Shown piece by piece: positions 10,414 through 22,440 of a DNA stretch of 64,000 bases; position 1 is the first letter of the stretch; each line of letters begins with the position of its first letter. The notes beneath the pieces are model-generated. The model saw nothing but the letters and a program-made list of their open reading frames with translations. It searched no databases and was not told the DNA's origin. The translations under genes and the position numbers were made by a program. Source of the stretch: Trifolium pratense (lineage: Eukaryota > Streptophyta > Magnoliopsida > Fabales > Fabaceae); NCBI RefSeq assembly GCF_020283565.1, contig NC_060059.1, forward strand, positions 6,641,501 through 6,705,500, read 5' to 3'.

Positions 10414-11703
10414 TTATTTAACTAGAGAATAATCTACTTCATATCTTAGATGTCTAAAACACCAATCAACCATGCTGAAACTTGTTCCACGAGGAGCTGG
10501 AAGGGTAATGCATTTTTGCAATTTTTTATCATCCAATGTAGACACACTACAAATTGTAGACTCATGGTTGAGTGCATAAATAGAGTTGCTCTCATATCCC
10601 CACCTATTTGGGTTGCTTAATGCATAACATTTACTCTTGAGAGGATCCCAAACATGAAATAATGCAATGTCGCCCAAACTCTCAAGTTTGACATAATTCA
10701 TGGTTGAGAAGTCTATCTTGTACACATTCATTATTGTCTTGGAGGTAAAATCAAAATCAACCACTAAAAGTTGCTCATCACAATTAACCAAGCTAAGGTG
10801 TGAGGTAATTACATTGGGAGTACTCTTCAGTTTTAGATATCTAATATTTGAAGAATTCAAGTTAAGCACTCCTATATTGGCCTTCTCAGTGATAACATAT
10901 ATTATATTATGTAAAACCACAAAGTCAACAACACGACCTAGATTTTTTATTATTGAATAAGTAACCCAACCACGATTTCTAGATTGATAAACTTTCAAAT
11001 GAAAATTGCATAATAAAACCACTAAGACAAATTCCTCAGAGCATTTGGCAAAAGCAAGTAGGGCAGAATTAAGGTAAAACATGGATTCAATTTTAGAGGG
11101 AATTACCTTCTTTGTTCTTGTAAACGGATTAATTAGCAGAAATGAATGATCAGAATCCACCATGATAAAATATCCGCTAGAAAACATAATATGGAAGCCA
11201 AAGCACTTCATCTTGAAGCAATAAACTTTTTGCTCGGATATGCTAATAAAGGAAAAGAATTCTTTAAGACCACCCATCGAAAATTGAAAAAGTAATGGTT
11301 TTTGAGAGGTCAAGAAATTTGTCCAATAAATTTTATGAAAAGCCCTCCAATTCTTAGACACACCAGCAAACTGAAAGAGATCATCAAAATCTAATTTTTT
11401 GATAATGATATCAAGCACATCCCATGGAAGCTCAAGATGAGATGAAAGTGTGATTCGATGTTCCTTTGGCATGAAGGTGTTGAATAACAAAATTAAATTT
11501 GTATGCCCTTTAAGCAACTCCTTCATTCTTTTTGTTGAGGAGTTACCTCTAGCCTTGAAATCTTTTACGAGTTTCACAATCTCATTATGTTTTTCCTTCT
11601 TATCTTTAAACGTAACTTGTATTGCCTTAAGAAACGCCAATGCATATGGATCGTAGCGAACAACTCTAGAAGAAGACTTGTTGTTTTGTCGGGGAATCTT
11701 CAT
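10414..11703 (-). CDS. PAH-domain / F-box / DUF295-like fusion protein
   Basis: Intronless, 429 residues. Residues ~18-86 (YDPYALAFLKAIQVTFKDK ... HNEIVKLVKDFKARG ... LLKGHTNLILLFNTFMP) match the paired amphipathic helix of SIN3 co-repressors, including the FKA and GHxNLIxxFNTFxP signatures. Residues ~91-125 (LELPWDVLDIIIKKLDFDD ... VSKNWRAFH) are an F-box. The remainder, with LLINPFTRTKK and repeated beta-strand-like stretches, resembles the DUF295/kelch-like half of plant F-box proteins of the SKIP23 type. An F-box normally recruits SKP1 in an SCF ubiquitin ligase; a PAH domain binds transcription-factor helices. Whether the fusion does either is inference. The start is the first ATG, immediately before the PAH. 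The frame is intact over 1.29 kb. Part of its 5' end is copied at 4311-4491. Confidence 0.85.
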   Translation of the reverse strand: MKIPRQNNKSSSRVVRYDPYALAFLKAIQVTFKDKKEKHNEIVKLVKDFKARGNSSTKRMKELLKGHTNLILLFNTFMPKEHRITLSSHLELPWDVLDIIIKKLDFDDLFQFAGVSKNWRAFHKIYWTNFLTSQKPLLFQFSMGGLKEFFSFISISEQKVYCFKMKCFGFHIMFSSGYFIMVDSDHSFLLINPFTRTKKVIPSKIESMFYLNSALLAFAKCSEEFVLVVLLCNFHLKVYQSRNRGWVTYSIIKNLGRVVDFVVLHNIIYVITEKANIGVLNLNSSNIRYLKLKSTPNVITSHLSLVNCDEQLLVVDFDFTSKTIMNVYKIDFSTMNYVKLESLGDIALFHVWDPLKSKCYALSNPNRWGYESNSIYALNHESTICSVSTLDDKKLQKCITLPAPRGTSFSMVDWCFRHLRYEVDYSLVK

Positions 11704-12048
11704 CTTTGTTGAAAGAGTGTGAACCCTAATTCACAATTGAAAGAGGAAGAAGAAGACAATGGTTCTGTCTCCACCGATTGAACAATCTCACTATGGCGCA
11801 AAACGGGCCGCTAGTATAGCATTAATTACAATGGGCTTAAATAACTGTATACTGGGCCGATGAGCTTGGGCAACTAAAACACAAAAGCCCAATCCCAAAC
11901 TTGGGATAGCTTTATAACGACGCGCCTTTTATCATTACCGAAACACGTATTTGAGTTACCCTAATCCCAAACTCAACCCTAATCCCAAATCCACTTTCAC
12001 CGATTGCTTCAAATCCTAGCAGAATCGACAAGCCTCATAAAACTGGAG
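11704..12048. promoter_or_regulatory. shared (bidirectional) promoter region
   Basis: The 345 bp lie between two divergent starts. They contain telo-box-like aaccctaa (about 11723 and 11974) and several TGGGC/GCCCA site-II-like motifs (tgggctt, tgggccg, agcccaa). Such motifs are typical of promoters of growth-related or housekeeping plant genes. No clear TATA box. Confidence 0.5.
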
Positions 12049-12243
12049 ATGAGTAACTCAATTGAGCGTGTTGATAATGATGAAAAATGTGTCTCAAAGA
12101 GTGAAGAAATTGTTGAGTCGTCAAGAAATGCGTACTCCGTCGTCTTATGTAAAATTCCGGCGAAAAGAGGTGCGGCGGATTGGAACACAAAGCAAGCAGA
12201 TGTCTTGTCGAGAATGATCAAAGAAAAAGCAACAATTTCTTAA
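12049..12243 (+). CDS. small hypothetical protein (64 aa), possibly first exon
   Basis: Begins MSNSIERVDNDEK and ends EKATIS*. It is hydrophilic and I recognise no family. The support is its position downstream of a promoter-like region and a plausible leader, not homology. The true gene may continue by splicing into the unannotated DNA to the right, where I found no convincing exons. Confidence 0.35.
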   Translation: MSNSIERVDNDEKCVSKSEEIVESSRNAYSVVLCKIPAKRGAADWNTKQADVLSRMIKEKATIS

Positions 12244-12940
12244 AGAAACAACATTCAATTTTCTGCATAAAAAAGGTACCGTTTTTACATCCTATTCTTT
12301 TTGGTTCTTCGTATAAAGTAAGTTATTATTGTAAAATTGGTTCAATTCAGATAAGTTTAGTTTAACTAAGTAGTGTTTGTTAACAATATTCAATTGGGGA
12401 TAAGTTAAATCTGTCAGTATGGATGAGATGTCTTGATGATTCAATTTTATGCATGAAAAAGGTACCATTTTTTACATTCTTGATGATTAAAAATTGTTCA
12501 ATCTTCTGCAAGAAAAAAGAAAACACTTTAATTGAGGAAACATGCTATGTCCCAAAACTCTGTTTAACACCAATGTTTTGAAAGATTATTTTTTTCATTG
12601 CAACATACTGGTTTATTTATGATTGATACCTTGTTCGGATTCTTGATTATTCAAGAACATCTAAGCTTCTACTTGAAAAGAAAAACCAAGTTGGTTAGGT
12701 GAGCTAAATGCATTTTGAATTATAAATTTCTATTCATAAATATGGGGAGGTATAATTTATTTTTTGATGATGCAAATGCAATATTGCAAAATGTGCTAGC
12801 TTGCTGAAAGTTTTTGTATGATGTAAATTCGGATCAAAATGGTTAAATGTCTATTCAACTCTTACATCCAGTTATTATTCATTATTGGAATTTTGAAATG
12901 CTATCTTTAAGCTATTGATGACCCTTACTCGATGACTTTA
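12244..12940. other. non-coding, possible transcribed downstream region
   Basis: A phrase (attcaatttt...gcataaaaaaggtacc) occurs twice, at about 12252 and 12439. No gene supported. Confidence 0.4.
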
Positions 12941-12950
12941 TAAATTATGA

Positions 12951-13530
12951 GATGGTGATATGTTGCCTTGACGACCCTTGCCTCAATATGTGGATAAATG
13001 GTTCCTCAATTAAGTCCAATTTCTATTGGCTATATAAATTATGTGATGGATATATGTTGCTTCGATGACCCTTAAGTCAATTTTTTATTGGACTAATTAA
13101 GTTCTTAGATGGTTATATGTTGCCTTGATGACCCTTGCCTCAATATGTGGATAAATGTTGCCTCGATTAAGTCCAATTTCTATTGGTTATATAAATTATG
13201 TGATGAATATATGTTGCTTCGATGACCCTTAAGTCCATTTTTGATTGGACAACATAAATTCTTAGATGGTTATATGTTGCCATGATGACCGTTGCCTCAA
13301 TATGTGGATAAAGGTTGCCTTGATTAAGTCCATTTTCAATTGGTTATATAAATTATGTGATGGATATATGTTGCTTCGATGACCCTTAAGTCCATTTTTT
13401 ATTGGACTATATAAATTCTGAGATGACCCTTGCCTCAATATGTGGATAAATGTTGCCTTGATTAAGTCCAATTTCTATTGGCTATATAAATTATGTGATG
13501 AATATATGTTGCTTCAATGACCCTTGAGTC
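12951..13530. repeat. 157-bp tandem repeat, block 1
   Basis: About 3.7 copies of a unit beginning gatggttatatgttgcc, with cctcaatatgtggataaa, gattaagtccaatttctatt and ttgcttcgatgacccttaag. Spacing between cttagatggt at 13104 and 13261 is 157 bp. The two halves of the unit resemble each other (gttgccttgatgaccc / gttgcttcgatgaccc), so the unit is itself a diverged dimer. Confidence 0.85.
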
Positions 13531-13539
13531 TATTTTTGA

Positions 13540-14540
13540 CAGACCATTCTAACTCTTAACAAAGTGATAGTTTTACATTATTATGCTCGTTAATTTGCAA
13601 CCTGGTTTGGAGTTCAAATTGTTCTAAGAAATACAATGTTACACCAAGCCACTGCAAGTTGGTTTGCATTTTTTCATGTTGGTGTTACACTTACATTTAT
13701 GTTTGCTGTATGCTAATCATCAGAGTTTATTTTACTTGCTTTCTAAATTAAGTTTTTATGTGACATATTAATAAAGCTAGGAGAATAGAGGCACCTGATT
13801 ATCAGCTTCTAATATTTTCTTTGCCTCCTAAGGGAACATACAGAACTCACTAAAAATAGGAAATATTTTTCCCAAATTGTTGAAACTCTAATGCTTAGTT
13901 TCCCTTGCTGATTTGTAGTTAAGAGAGCTCATTTCTTCATGGGTTGTCAGAGAGTATAGCAGCTCCATTGGTAGAAGAAAGTAAAACTTGCGCCTTTCAA
14001 GTTCTTTATCGGTTGAACTCAATGGCCTACTTCGAGGTAGGTTGAGTCACAAACAAACTGTCCAAGATTTCCTACCAAACAACTCATAGTTTTCCTTTGG
14101 GCTAAACTTAAGGAGAAAATGAAAGTATATTGGACCAGTTTGTGCAGTCTCCAGAACACGTTGAGGCGTTTACTACTATTTATTCCACTGAACATTCAAA
14201 CGAAGAAAATATAAAGGAGGGTGAAAAATGGAAATTAAAACTTGGATACCATATGGTAATATATTACAGGAACATGACCGCTACATCAAAGTTGCACATC
14301 TGGTTTACCTATGAAGTACAGTTCTGCAGTCCCATTTTCCTATATTTGTGGCAATCACAGATTGGTTCGACCAAAATAAAACAACTCAGATTTCAACTGT
14401 GATTTGAGTCAAGCTAAACAGATAAAATGTGAGCTGTCTGATCATGATAATCTGATTTCTGCACAGCGGGTGGGGTTGAAGCAATCTGTGTTAACTTTGA
14501 TTACTCGGGATATTTAATTCATCTTTTAAAAGTCCCCACA
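13540..14540. other. interval between the two repeat blocks, nothing recognised
   Basis: Ordinary AT-rich sequence with an open frame of 90 codons at 14130-14402 that has no recognisable family. Treated as non-coding. Confidence 0.4.
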
Positions 14541-14544
14541 ATCT

Positions 14545-15046
14545 AAATGTTGCCTCAATATGTAGATAAATGTTGGTTAAAAGACCCGAAGTCGCAAAGC
14601 CTTGGGTAAAAATAACACTTGGTGCTATTATTGTACTTAAAAGGTTTTTCGTTGCCTCGATTAAGTCCAATTTCTATTGGTTATATAAATTATGTGTTGG
14701 ATATATGTTGCTTCGATGACCCTTAAGTCCAATCTTGCCTCAATATGTGGATAAATGTTGCCTCGATTAAGTCCAATTTCTATTGGCTATATAAATTATG
14801 TGATGGATATATGTTGCTTCGATGACCCTTAAAGTCCAATTTTTATTGGACTATATAAATTTTTAGATGGTTATATGTTGCCTTGATGACCCTTGCCTCA
14901 ATATGTGGATAAATGTTGCCTCAATTAAGTCCAATTTCTATTGGCTATATATGTGATGGATATATGTTGCTTCGATGACCCTTAAAGTCCATTTTTTATT
15001 GGACTAAATAAATTCTTAGATGGTTATATGTTGCCTTGATGGCTAT
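14545..15046. repeat. 157-bp tandem repeat, block 2
   Basis: Further copies of the unit in block 1, some truncated (the third lacks part of the tataaattatgtgatgg segment). One is interrupted by about 75 bp (gttaaaagacccgaagtcgc...). Degenerate half-units (cttcaatgaccctcaagt, ctccatgaccttcaagt) continue near 15770 and 16780. Confidence 0.8.
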
Positions 15047-15049
15047 ATA

Positions 15050-15755
15050 AAGTCCACTTTCCTTTAACTCAAATTGTGTATGGTGATTGATTTTTTTGTT
15101 CTAACTAACTGCTTCATCAGTACTACATAGTAAAGTGCAAAGAGTGCAAAATATGATATGGTGAAAGCAAAGAGATATGATTCTTTGCAAGGTAAAATGG
15201 TTAACTCCAAAAGCCAAAAAAAAGTAAAACCTTACGATAAGTCCTGGAATTTGAAAATTTTGATCTCTAGAAATAATTGAGACTAAACAAAGTACTGTGC
15301 AACTAAAAAGTGGGGGATCATCATTATAAATAATGTGATTTAATTGCATCTATATACAAAATTAAGTTTTATTTTGGTATATAGAGCTACAACTATGTGC
15401 AGGTGAATTAAGTTGTGCAAAAATGCTTGTGTTTTTCTTCGCAGAAAAAATGTGGTTTGTTTCTCCTTCTGGCACTACAAAATGCTCTAAACCTCAAGAT
15501 CTCCTTTCTGTTTTCTATTGTTCTAAGTCACAAAGAACTGTAACTGCAGAAAGGGAAAGAGTTATTCACTGCTTTGACTATTAGGATACCAACTTCTGAG
15601 GTGCTATCAAATTGCCAATGAGTACGGTGCTATTTTACAAGTTTATGCCAATTGATTTCACCATCCAATCACTTGAAAGCACTCCACCTATATACCTACA
15701 AAATTTTGATTGTTTTTTCTTTCAACATTTTGATGGTCCTGGATTTAGATGGTAG
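15050..15755. other. interval, nothing recognised
   Basis: No credible exon, RNA gene or element end seen. Confidence 0.4.
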
Positions 15756-15759
15756 AGTG

Positions 15760-17515
15760 TAACCTCCATGACCTTCAAGTTCAATATCTATTCAAAATTT
15801 AATTCTTGGGATGGTATGTGCCTTGATGAAATGAAATTCATAATGCAAAATTAAGACAAGTTTCAGCCTCTTCATTCATCTGCAGTTGTGATATGACTTA
15901 ATTATTTGCAATCTAAAATTGATTCAAGGCATTGATGATGTAACTGATCATGAGTTCCATCTTCCAGTTTGTCTTTATTTATCAGATAATAGAAATGGAA
16001 GGGTGGTAGACACTGGTTTTTAACAATTTGGACTATTTGATGGGCATATGATAAGGTTGTATTTAAATCAAGTAAAAAGAGAGCTTGCAAATATTATGGA
16101 GGAAGATGTTGAAGTTAAATTTCTGGCACTAGATCAGCGCAAAAAGCTGAAAGTTCAGTCACCGTGTCTTCTTGGTTTATCAATATGGTTCTATGGAGTG
16201 ATAATACAGGGTGCTACTTGGCTGATGGTATGTCATTTTTATATTGCCGGAATAAATCTTGCTAAATTAGTTTGACTTATATGGTATATATAATCACATG
16301 GATAATTCTTGCTAAATTTTGCAGCCAGTCATTTTTATATCCTGGCTTAAAAGATGGGCTTGGCTTCTATTTTGTTTTTATTCTTCTATACTTAGTCAAG
16401 TATATACGTTTTATATTCTGGTTTAAGGGGGTACTTGAATCCTGATTAGAATGTGGACTTCAATTCAACACACTTACTAATTACTGCATTTACTTGGCTG
16501 CTGTTGTGTTTTATTTTAATTCCTTAAATCACTCTTTAATTTTTGGAGTGTGTCTTTATGAACTTTCTCGACTCTCCTATAAAAGGAGCATTCTTCCATT
16601 GGAATAAATATACTCAAATTATAGAGTTATTGACATCCGCCTACCTCTTTTGGCATAAACACATCACATAACTAGAATGGTTAAATGTAAGCATTAGTGA
16701 TCCTAAATGATATGTTTGAGCCTTGGAGTTACAATATGAATTATTTATTCAGAGAGTAAAAAAGGTATGGTAAAGTATAGCTTCAATGACCCTCAAGTAT
16801 AATATCTATTCAAAATGTAACTCTTGGGATGACACGTGCATTTGATGAAATGCAATTCATAATGCAAACTTGAGAGATGTTTCAGCTTATTCATTCATCT
16901 GCAATTTGAATTCTTTATTCATAATATGAGCTTTATCATCTAAAATTGAGATGGTATAATTTGAGCTTTATGATCTAAATGAAAAATGATGAAAAATAGA
17001 AATGACAAGCAACTTTGCTTCTAAGATGTGTGGTGGGATTGATTTTCAGTCTTCAGTTTCATACCATTGGTGAGCTGATCGATCATGAGTTCAATCTTCC
17101 AGTTTTTCCTTATTTATCATATGATCGAAAGGGAGGGATGGTAAACACTATGGTTTTTTAACGATTTGGCCTATTTGATGTGCATATGATGAAGTTGTCT
17201 ACAAATGAAGTAAAAAAGAAAAAACGAGCCTACTATAAAAAAAGAAGAAAAAAGAGCTTGCAAATATTTCGGAGATGCAAAAAGATCAAAGTTCAATCAT
17301 TGTGTCCTATTGGTTTATCAATTTGGTATTTTGGAATGACAATACAAGTGCTGTTTGGCATATTTTATAGTTTTTCTTTTGGAAGTCTAATGTTGGTGTC
17401 ACATTTTTTGGTTTGGCTTCATCATTTAGAAGAAGCATCCTTTTCCGGTATATTGGTGTCACTGTTACATACTCTTGCGCACTGTTGCCTTCCGAAGTGC
17501 TTGACCTTGACTTGA
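15760..17515 (+). repeat. 0.5-kb direct duplication of an unrecognised, possibly once-coding segment
   Basis: 15760-16275 and 16770-17515 align. Shared phrases: tcaagt...aatatctattcaaaat, gatcatgagtt(c/cc)a(t/a)cttccag, ttgatg.gcatatgat.aggttg and ttggtttatcaat.tgg. Both contain an open stretch ending K(L/I)KVQS.C..GLSIW..G..IQ, about 75 and 111 codons. The second has a lysine-rich insertion. Conservation of the frame in both suggests former coding sequence, but I do not recognise the family and see no full gene. Confidence 0.5.
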
Positions 17516-17519
17516 GTTT

Positions 17520-19150
17520 TAGTTCTCTTCCTGATTTTATCCATTGACTTTATTCTAAAGTAGTAGCATCGATCTCGTATCTATGTTCTTAGTTTTTCAT
17601 TGGGTGGAAATAAAAAACTTGTGTTCACTCTATTTTCAAGGTGAATTTAGCTTTTCACCTTTAATTCTTATTTTTATGAATTTTTGCATACCAATTTGAT
17701 ATGGAAGGTCCAAAATTTCCCTGAAAAAAGTGAAATTCCCTGAAATGAGAGAATACCATACAGCATGCTTACTGCATTTGTTTTATGCAGATATATTTTA
17801 AAGGCAATACTAAGACCTATTCTACGCATCTCTATTTGTCTGGTCTTTGGGTGGCTATGATTATGTACCATTTAAGATAAGAGATTCTGGTGCATCCTTA
17901 TGGAGTCGCTTTAGTCTTGATGGCTCCATTTTTTTACTATTTTGCGGCTGGCATGTTTGTCGGTAATAATAATTGATTTGCAGGTTTTGGTCAGGTCTTG
18001 ATACGTCCAGTTTGGGAGCATCCAGCTCTTGTATTTCCGTCCAAGTGCTTTGCATAATCCTTCCCCGATGTTCGGCTATTTTCGTGTGGCTTTGAGGTAC
18101 GCATCTGTGTTCATAGCAACAGTTAGGTTGTATCTCAAAATCCTCGACCCATTGGCTGTCGAGTTGTAGAAATTGCTTTCCTCTTTCTGCGTTTTTTCGG
18201 CAGTTTAGTTGCCTGGGCAGAGATCCCTTATTGGTTGTAATGACTAGCTTATCTCAGCTATGAGTTACAGGCCTTCTGATTTTGTGCAGCAGATGGACCT
18301 TTTTGAATTTAGTGTTAGGTATTGAAAATCAATATGTTCATATATTTCATTCTATTAGGAAGCACCCACTACAATTCTATTTGCAGTGTTTTTGTTCACA
18401 GCGGTGAAGTTCATGATGTACAAATATAACTGAACTTTCAAAGGCTCATATTTGTATGCCATTGTGAGATTAATTTTTTTTTTTCTTCATAATTTGAGGG
18501 ATGTTAATTATGAGCCTAATAACCCGAAATCTGACTCCAACATGGATACTTTGTTCCTTGATTCTTGTACGGGATGAGATGCCTGGATAATGCTTAAGGA
18601 AACTGAAATATGAACTCTTTATTCATAATGCACTATTGGAATGGATGGTATGTTTGAGTCATTGAATGTGCACAAAATCACTTATGCATTCGTTCGTAAT
18701 TGTAGAGTTGTTTGCGTAATGGTGTCGGCTTATTTGGTGACTTGTAGTTTTTTCTCTTGATCGGATTTGAAATATCATATGGTTTTGCATTTTCCTTTTC
18801 ATTGTGTGTGGAGTGACAGTATAGGCCATGGTGCTACAACCTTTACTTGTGCAGTTTAAATTCTCAGTGGGATCACAAAGATGTGAAGTGTCTTGGCTGG
18901 ATCTTGCAATGTTTTTTACTGCAGACCTATGATAGAACGAGGGATTCATTGGTTGCAATCAATGGCTTAAATTTGGTGAGTGTTGGTATAACAATCACAT
19001 AGCAGTATATTGAGTCTAATGAATATGCACTGTGAGTGTGAATTCATTTTACACTGACATCGAATAGAAATCAGATATTCCGCCATACCATATAATTAAA
19101 GTGGGTGTAGTGAGGTGATTTGGGGGATACATAGTTGCTATTAGATGACA
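17520..19150. other. unassigned, GC content slightly higher around 17.9-18.3 kb
   Basis: The stretch 17980-18180 (ttttggtcaggtcttgatac...) looks less AT-rich than its surroundings and could be a 3' exon or decayed gene. No family is recognisable in any frame. Confidence 0.3.
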
Positions 19151-19157
19151 ATGTAAG

Positions 19158-20092
19158 GAGGGTGTATTGGATTTTTTTTTGATAAAAAAAATCTTTGGTA
19201 TTCAATCAAGACTTTTACAAAAGTTAAATAAATTATGTGGTATTTAATTAAGACAATATTTTTTTTTTCAGGGCAACAAAATCTGCTGGTACTCAATTGA
19301 GATTTCTCACATTTTTTAAAATGTCTATCGGTATTTAAAAGTCTACGGATTTTGATGGATTCTTTTATGTGATGGATTTTGAAAGACTTTTTAGTTCAAA
19401 ATACGCATAAAACTCTCATCCAACAATCCCATCTAAACTCGTGAGACTTTTCATAATTTTCCAAGACTTTTTTTCTTTCCCACCATCAAGTTCTTCCTTA
19501 CTGCTTGAATCGATATTATAACCAGTTTGAAATATTGTTCATTATTCTTTTCACGCAAAGCAAATCAATATATGGAACATGAATAACAACCCGATAATCG
19601 TTGTATACAATATAATGTCACGATTCATTATATAGACATTGAAAATAATACTATATACAACAACAACAACAACAACAACATGTTTCAACAACAGCAACCG
19701 AACCTTGTTCGTCATTTTTTTTTAAATTGTTTTTTTATTTATTCATTGATGTTTTTTTGGCAGAATTTTATTCATTGATTTTTTTTTTATTATATTAATG
19801 ATTGTTGATTTTTTTAAGGAATGATTAATTTTCATTGATTGATTCATTATTATTTTAGAAGGAATTTATATCGAATTTATTGACTCATTTAAATCTTAAA
19901 AGTTTATAAAGTACTCCGAAACCTCAAAAGTCTGTGTCATAAAGTCTCACAAATTCTTGTGTTAAGAATCTTGATTGAAAAAATCATTCAAAAAAGTCTT
20001 CTAAAACTCATAAAATCAATACAATCTCACAAAGTCTTTTAAAATCTTCAACATTAAAATTGTCTTGTGAAATCTTAATTCAATACACCCCC
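19158..20092. mobile_element. ~0.93-kb inverted-repeat element
   Basis: The left end (ggagggtgtattggattt) and right end (cttaattcaatacacccc) are inverted copies. Inside, phrases such as aagtct, aaaatcttg and tcaatcaagact recur in both orientations, and a (CAA)n run lies at 19658-19680. No transposase frame, so non-autonomous. GGGTGTATT ends are compatible with a PIF/Harbinger-type MITE, but the target duplication is not clear. Confidence 0.55.
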
Positions 20093-20503
20093 TTTCTTAA
20101 TCGAAAGAGGATTTGAGCCCTTAAACATTTTGGTCAGAGATTCGATCTTTGACTTTTACATATGGAGAAAAATCGGTTGAAAGAGAGAGAACGCGATTTG
20201 TATGACTCACAATTTTTGTGACGGATATTATGACAAAAAAAAAACATATTTGTTGTCGAAAAAAATAATTTTCGTTTTATATGGTCTCCTGTACAATAAA
20301 TAAAATTTAATCCAGTCAAAAACAAAATTCAACTTGGTAAACTAATAAATTATAGCCATAAACGATAATAATGTTGATTGAAAACTTCCTAAACGGTTCA
20401 TATTTTCATATTATGCATCATAAAATACATTATTTTAGTCATAATAATCCTCTATATATATATCGACCATATACCTGTGGTTTCTCTTCTAACTACAAGC
20501 ATC

Positions 20504-22440
20504 ATGTCTCATCAAAACTTCTATGTAATTTTCTTTATAACTTTATACATTCTTTGATCATCTTTCTGTGTCACTTTCTAAATAGTTTTTATGTTGCATT
20601 TTTTTTTTGTCTAACCGTTACATGTAATGATTATTATTTTGTGTATGCAGATTATTAGTGTGATCTCTGCAGTTCTGATATTTGGATCATTAGTAGAATG
20701 CAGAGTACCAAGTAGTTCTAAATTGAACAATTTTGATTACACTGCTATCAATTGCAGAAAACACAGTGCAATTTTGACAGATTTTGGTGCTGTTGGTGAT
20801 GGAAAAACCCTTAACACAAAAGCATTTAATTCAGCAATAACCAAACTTAGCCAATATGCAAATGATGGTGGTGCATTACTTATTGTTCCACCTGGTAAAT
20901 GGTTAACTGGTAGTTTCAATCTCACAAGCCATTTCACTCTTTTTCTTCAAAAAGATGCTGTCATTCTTGGATCTCAGGTATATTTATAGAGTCACTCTTT
21001 TATTTTGTAGCAATTGAATTATTTCATAATTGATTAAATGGTTGTCATTATGACACAGGATGAAGCAGATTGGCCTGAACTTCCTGTATTACCGTCTTAT
21101 GGAAAAGGACGAGATGCAACTGATGGAAGGCTTAGTAGTCTCATTTTTGGAACTAATCTCACTGATATTATAATTACTGGTAATTACTTAGTTGATAATG
21201 TAATTACTAGGCCATCATTGAACATTTTGTTAAGTTTATAGTGTATTTTTTTTTGACCTATTGGAATTTGTTCATAAGGTAACAATGGGACAATTGATGG
21301 ACAAGGATCCATTTGGTGGGAGAAGTTCAAAAAGGGTCAATTGAAAATCACAAGGCCATACTTGATTGAGATTATGTATTCTGATCAAATCCAAATAACA
21401 AATCTCACTTTGATCAACTCTCCATCATGGTTTGTCCATCCAGTTTACAGCAGGTTTGATAATGTTCCATATTTAACTTTCTAAACTTAATGCATTTTTT
21501 TTCCTAATGTTATACATTATTTCATTATTCTAATTAAACTTATATGTTCAGTAACATAATTGTAAATGGACTTACCATTCTTGCACCACTGAATGTTCCG
21601 AACACAGATGGAATCAACCCAGGTAATGTATTTATGTAATGTTCATATGTCGAAATACAATTACAAGGACTATTATACTAACTACTACATTTTTTCCAAT
21701 TTGTTTTCTTAACAGATTCATGTACTAATGTTAGAATTGAAGACAACTATATCGAATCTGGTGATGATTGTATTGCGATTAAAAGTGGATGGGATCAGTA
21801 TGGAATTAAATTCGGAAAGCCATCAGAACATATCATCATAAGAAGGGTAACATGTATATCTCCTAAGAGTGCTATGGTTGCAATAGGCAGTGAAATGTCA
21901 GGTGGAGTCCAAGATGTTAGAATCGAAGACTTAACCGCCATCAACACAGAATCAGCTGTTAGAATTAAAACAGCTATCGGTAGAGGTGGATTCGTGAAGG
22001 ACATTTTTGTAAAAGGATTGAATTTGAACACAATGAAATATGTGTTTTGGATGACTGGTTCTTATGGACAGCACCCTGATGACAAGTTTGATCCAAAAGC
22101 ATTGCCTAAGATTAATGGAATAAATTATAAAGATGTTACTGCAAAGAATGTGACGATTGCAGGGAAACTAGAAGGAATTTCTAATGATCCTTTTACAGGA
22201 ATATGTATTTCTAATGCGACTATTGAAATGTTTGTAAAAAAGGATTCAGATATTGAAATGGATGCAAAAAAGGTGAAGCTTCCATGGAATTGCACTGATG
22301 TTGCTGGAGTTACAAGCAATGTGGTTCCTCAACCATGTGCTTTGTTACCTGATAAGAAGGTGGATTGTCCTTTTCCAACTGATAAACTGGTCATTGAAAA
22401 TGTTCAGTTCAAGACTTGTTCCTTCAAAAGTGTTATCTGA
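20504..22440 (+). CDS. polygalacturonase-like GH28 protein, copy 2 (mosaic)
   Basis: Exons 20504-20524, 20651-20977, 21059-21179, 21279-21453, 21552-21622, 21716-22440; 1,440 nt, 479 residues. Exon 1 is only seven codons: 24 bp present in copy 1 are missing, in frame, between two caaaa stretches. The signal-peptide core, VPNTDGINP, SGDDCIAIKSG and RIK are intact; the GHG His is absent (SAMVAIGSEMSGG). Exon 2 and intron 2 are almost identical to copy 1, whereas intron 3 onward matches copy 3, so the gene is a recombinant. TATA-rich sequence at about 20451-20462. Upstream sequence is shared with copy 1. No disabling change seen. Confidence 0.92.

Noticed and set aside
12951..15046. Tandem units containing tgatgaccc as a clustered box C/D snoRNA gene set
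   Set aside because: No CTGA box or terminal stem at the required positions in the units, and the half-unit similarity points to a simple satellite-like repeat.
17180..17515. 111-codon frame as an intact gene
   Set aside because: No family recognised, the Lys-rich start is low-complexity, and it is one copy of a duplicated decayed segment, so it was listed only as a repeat.
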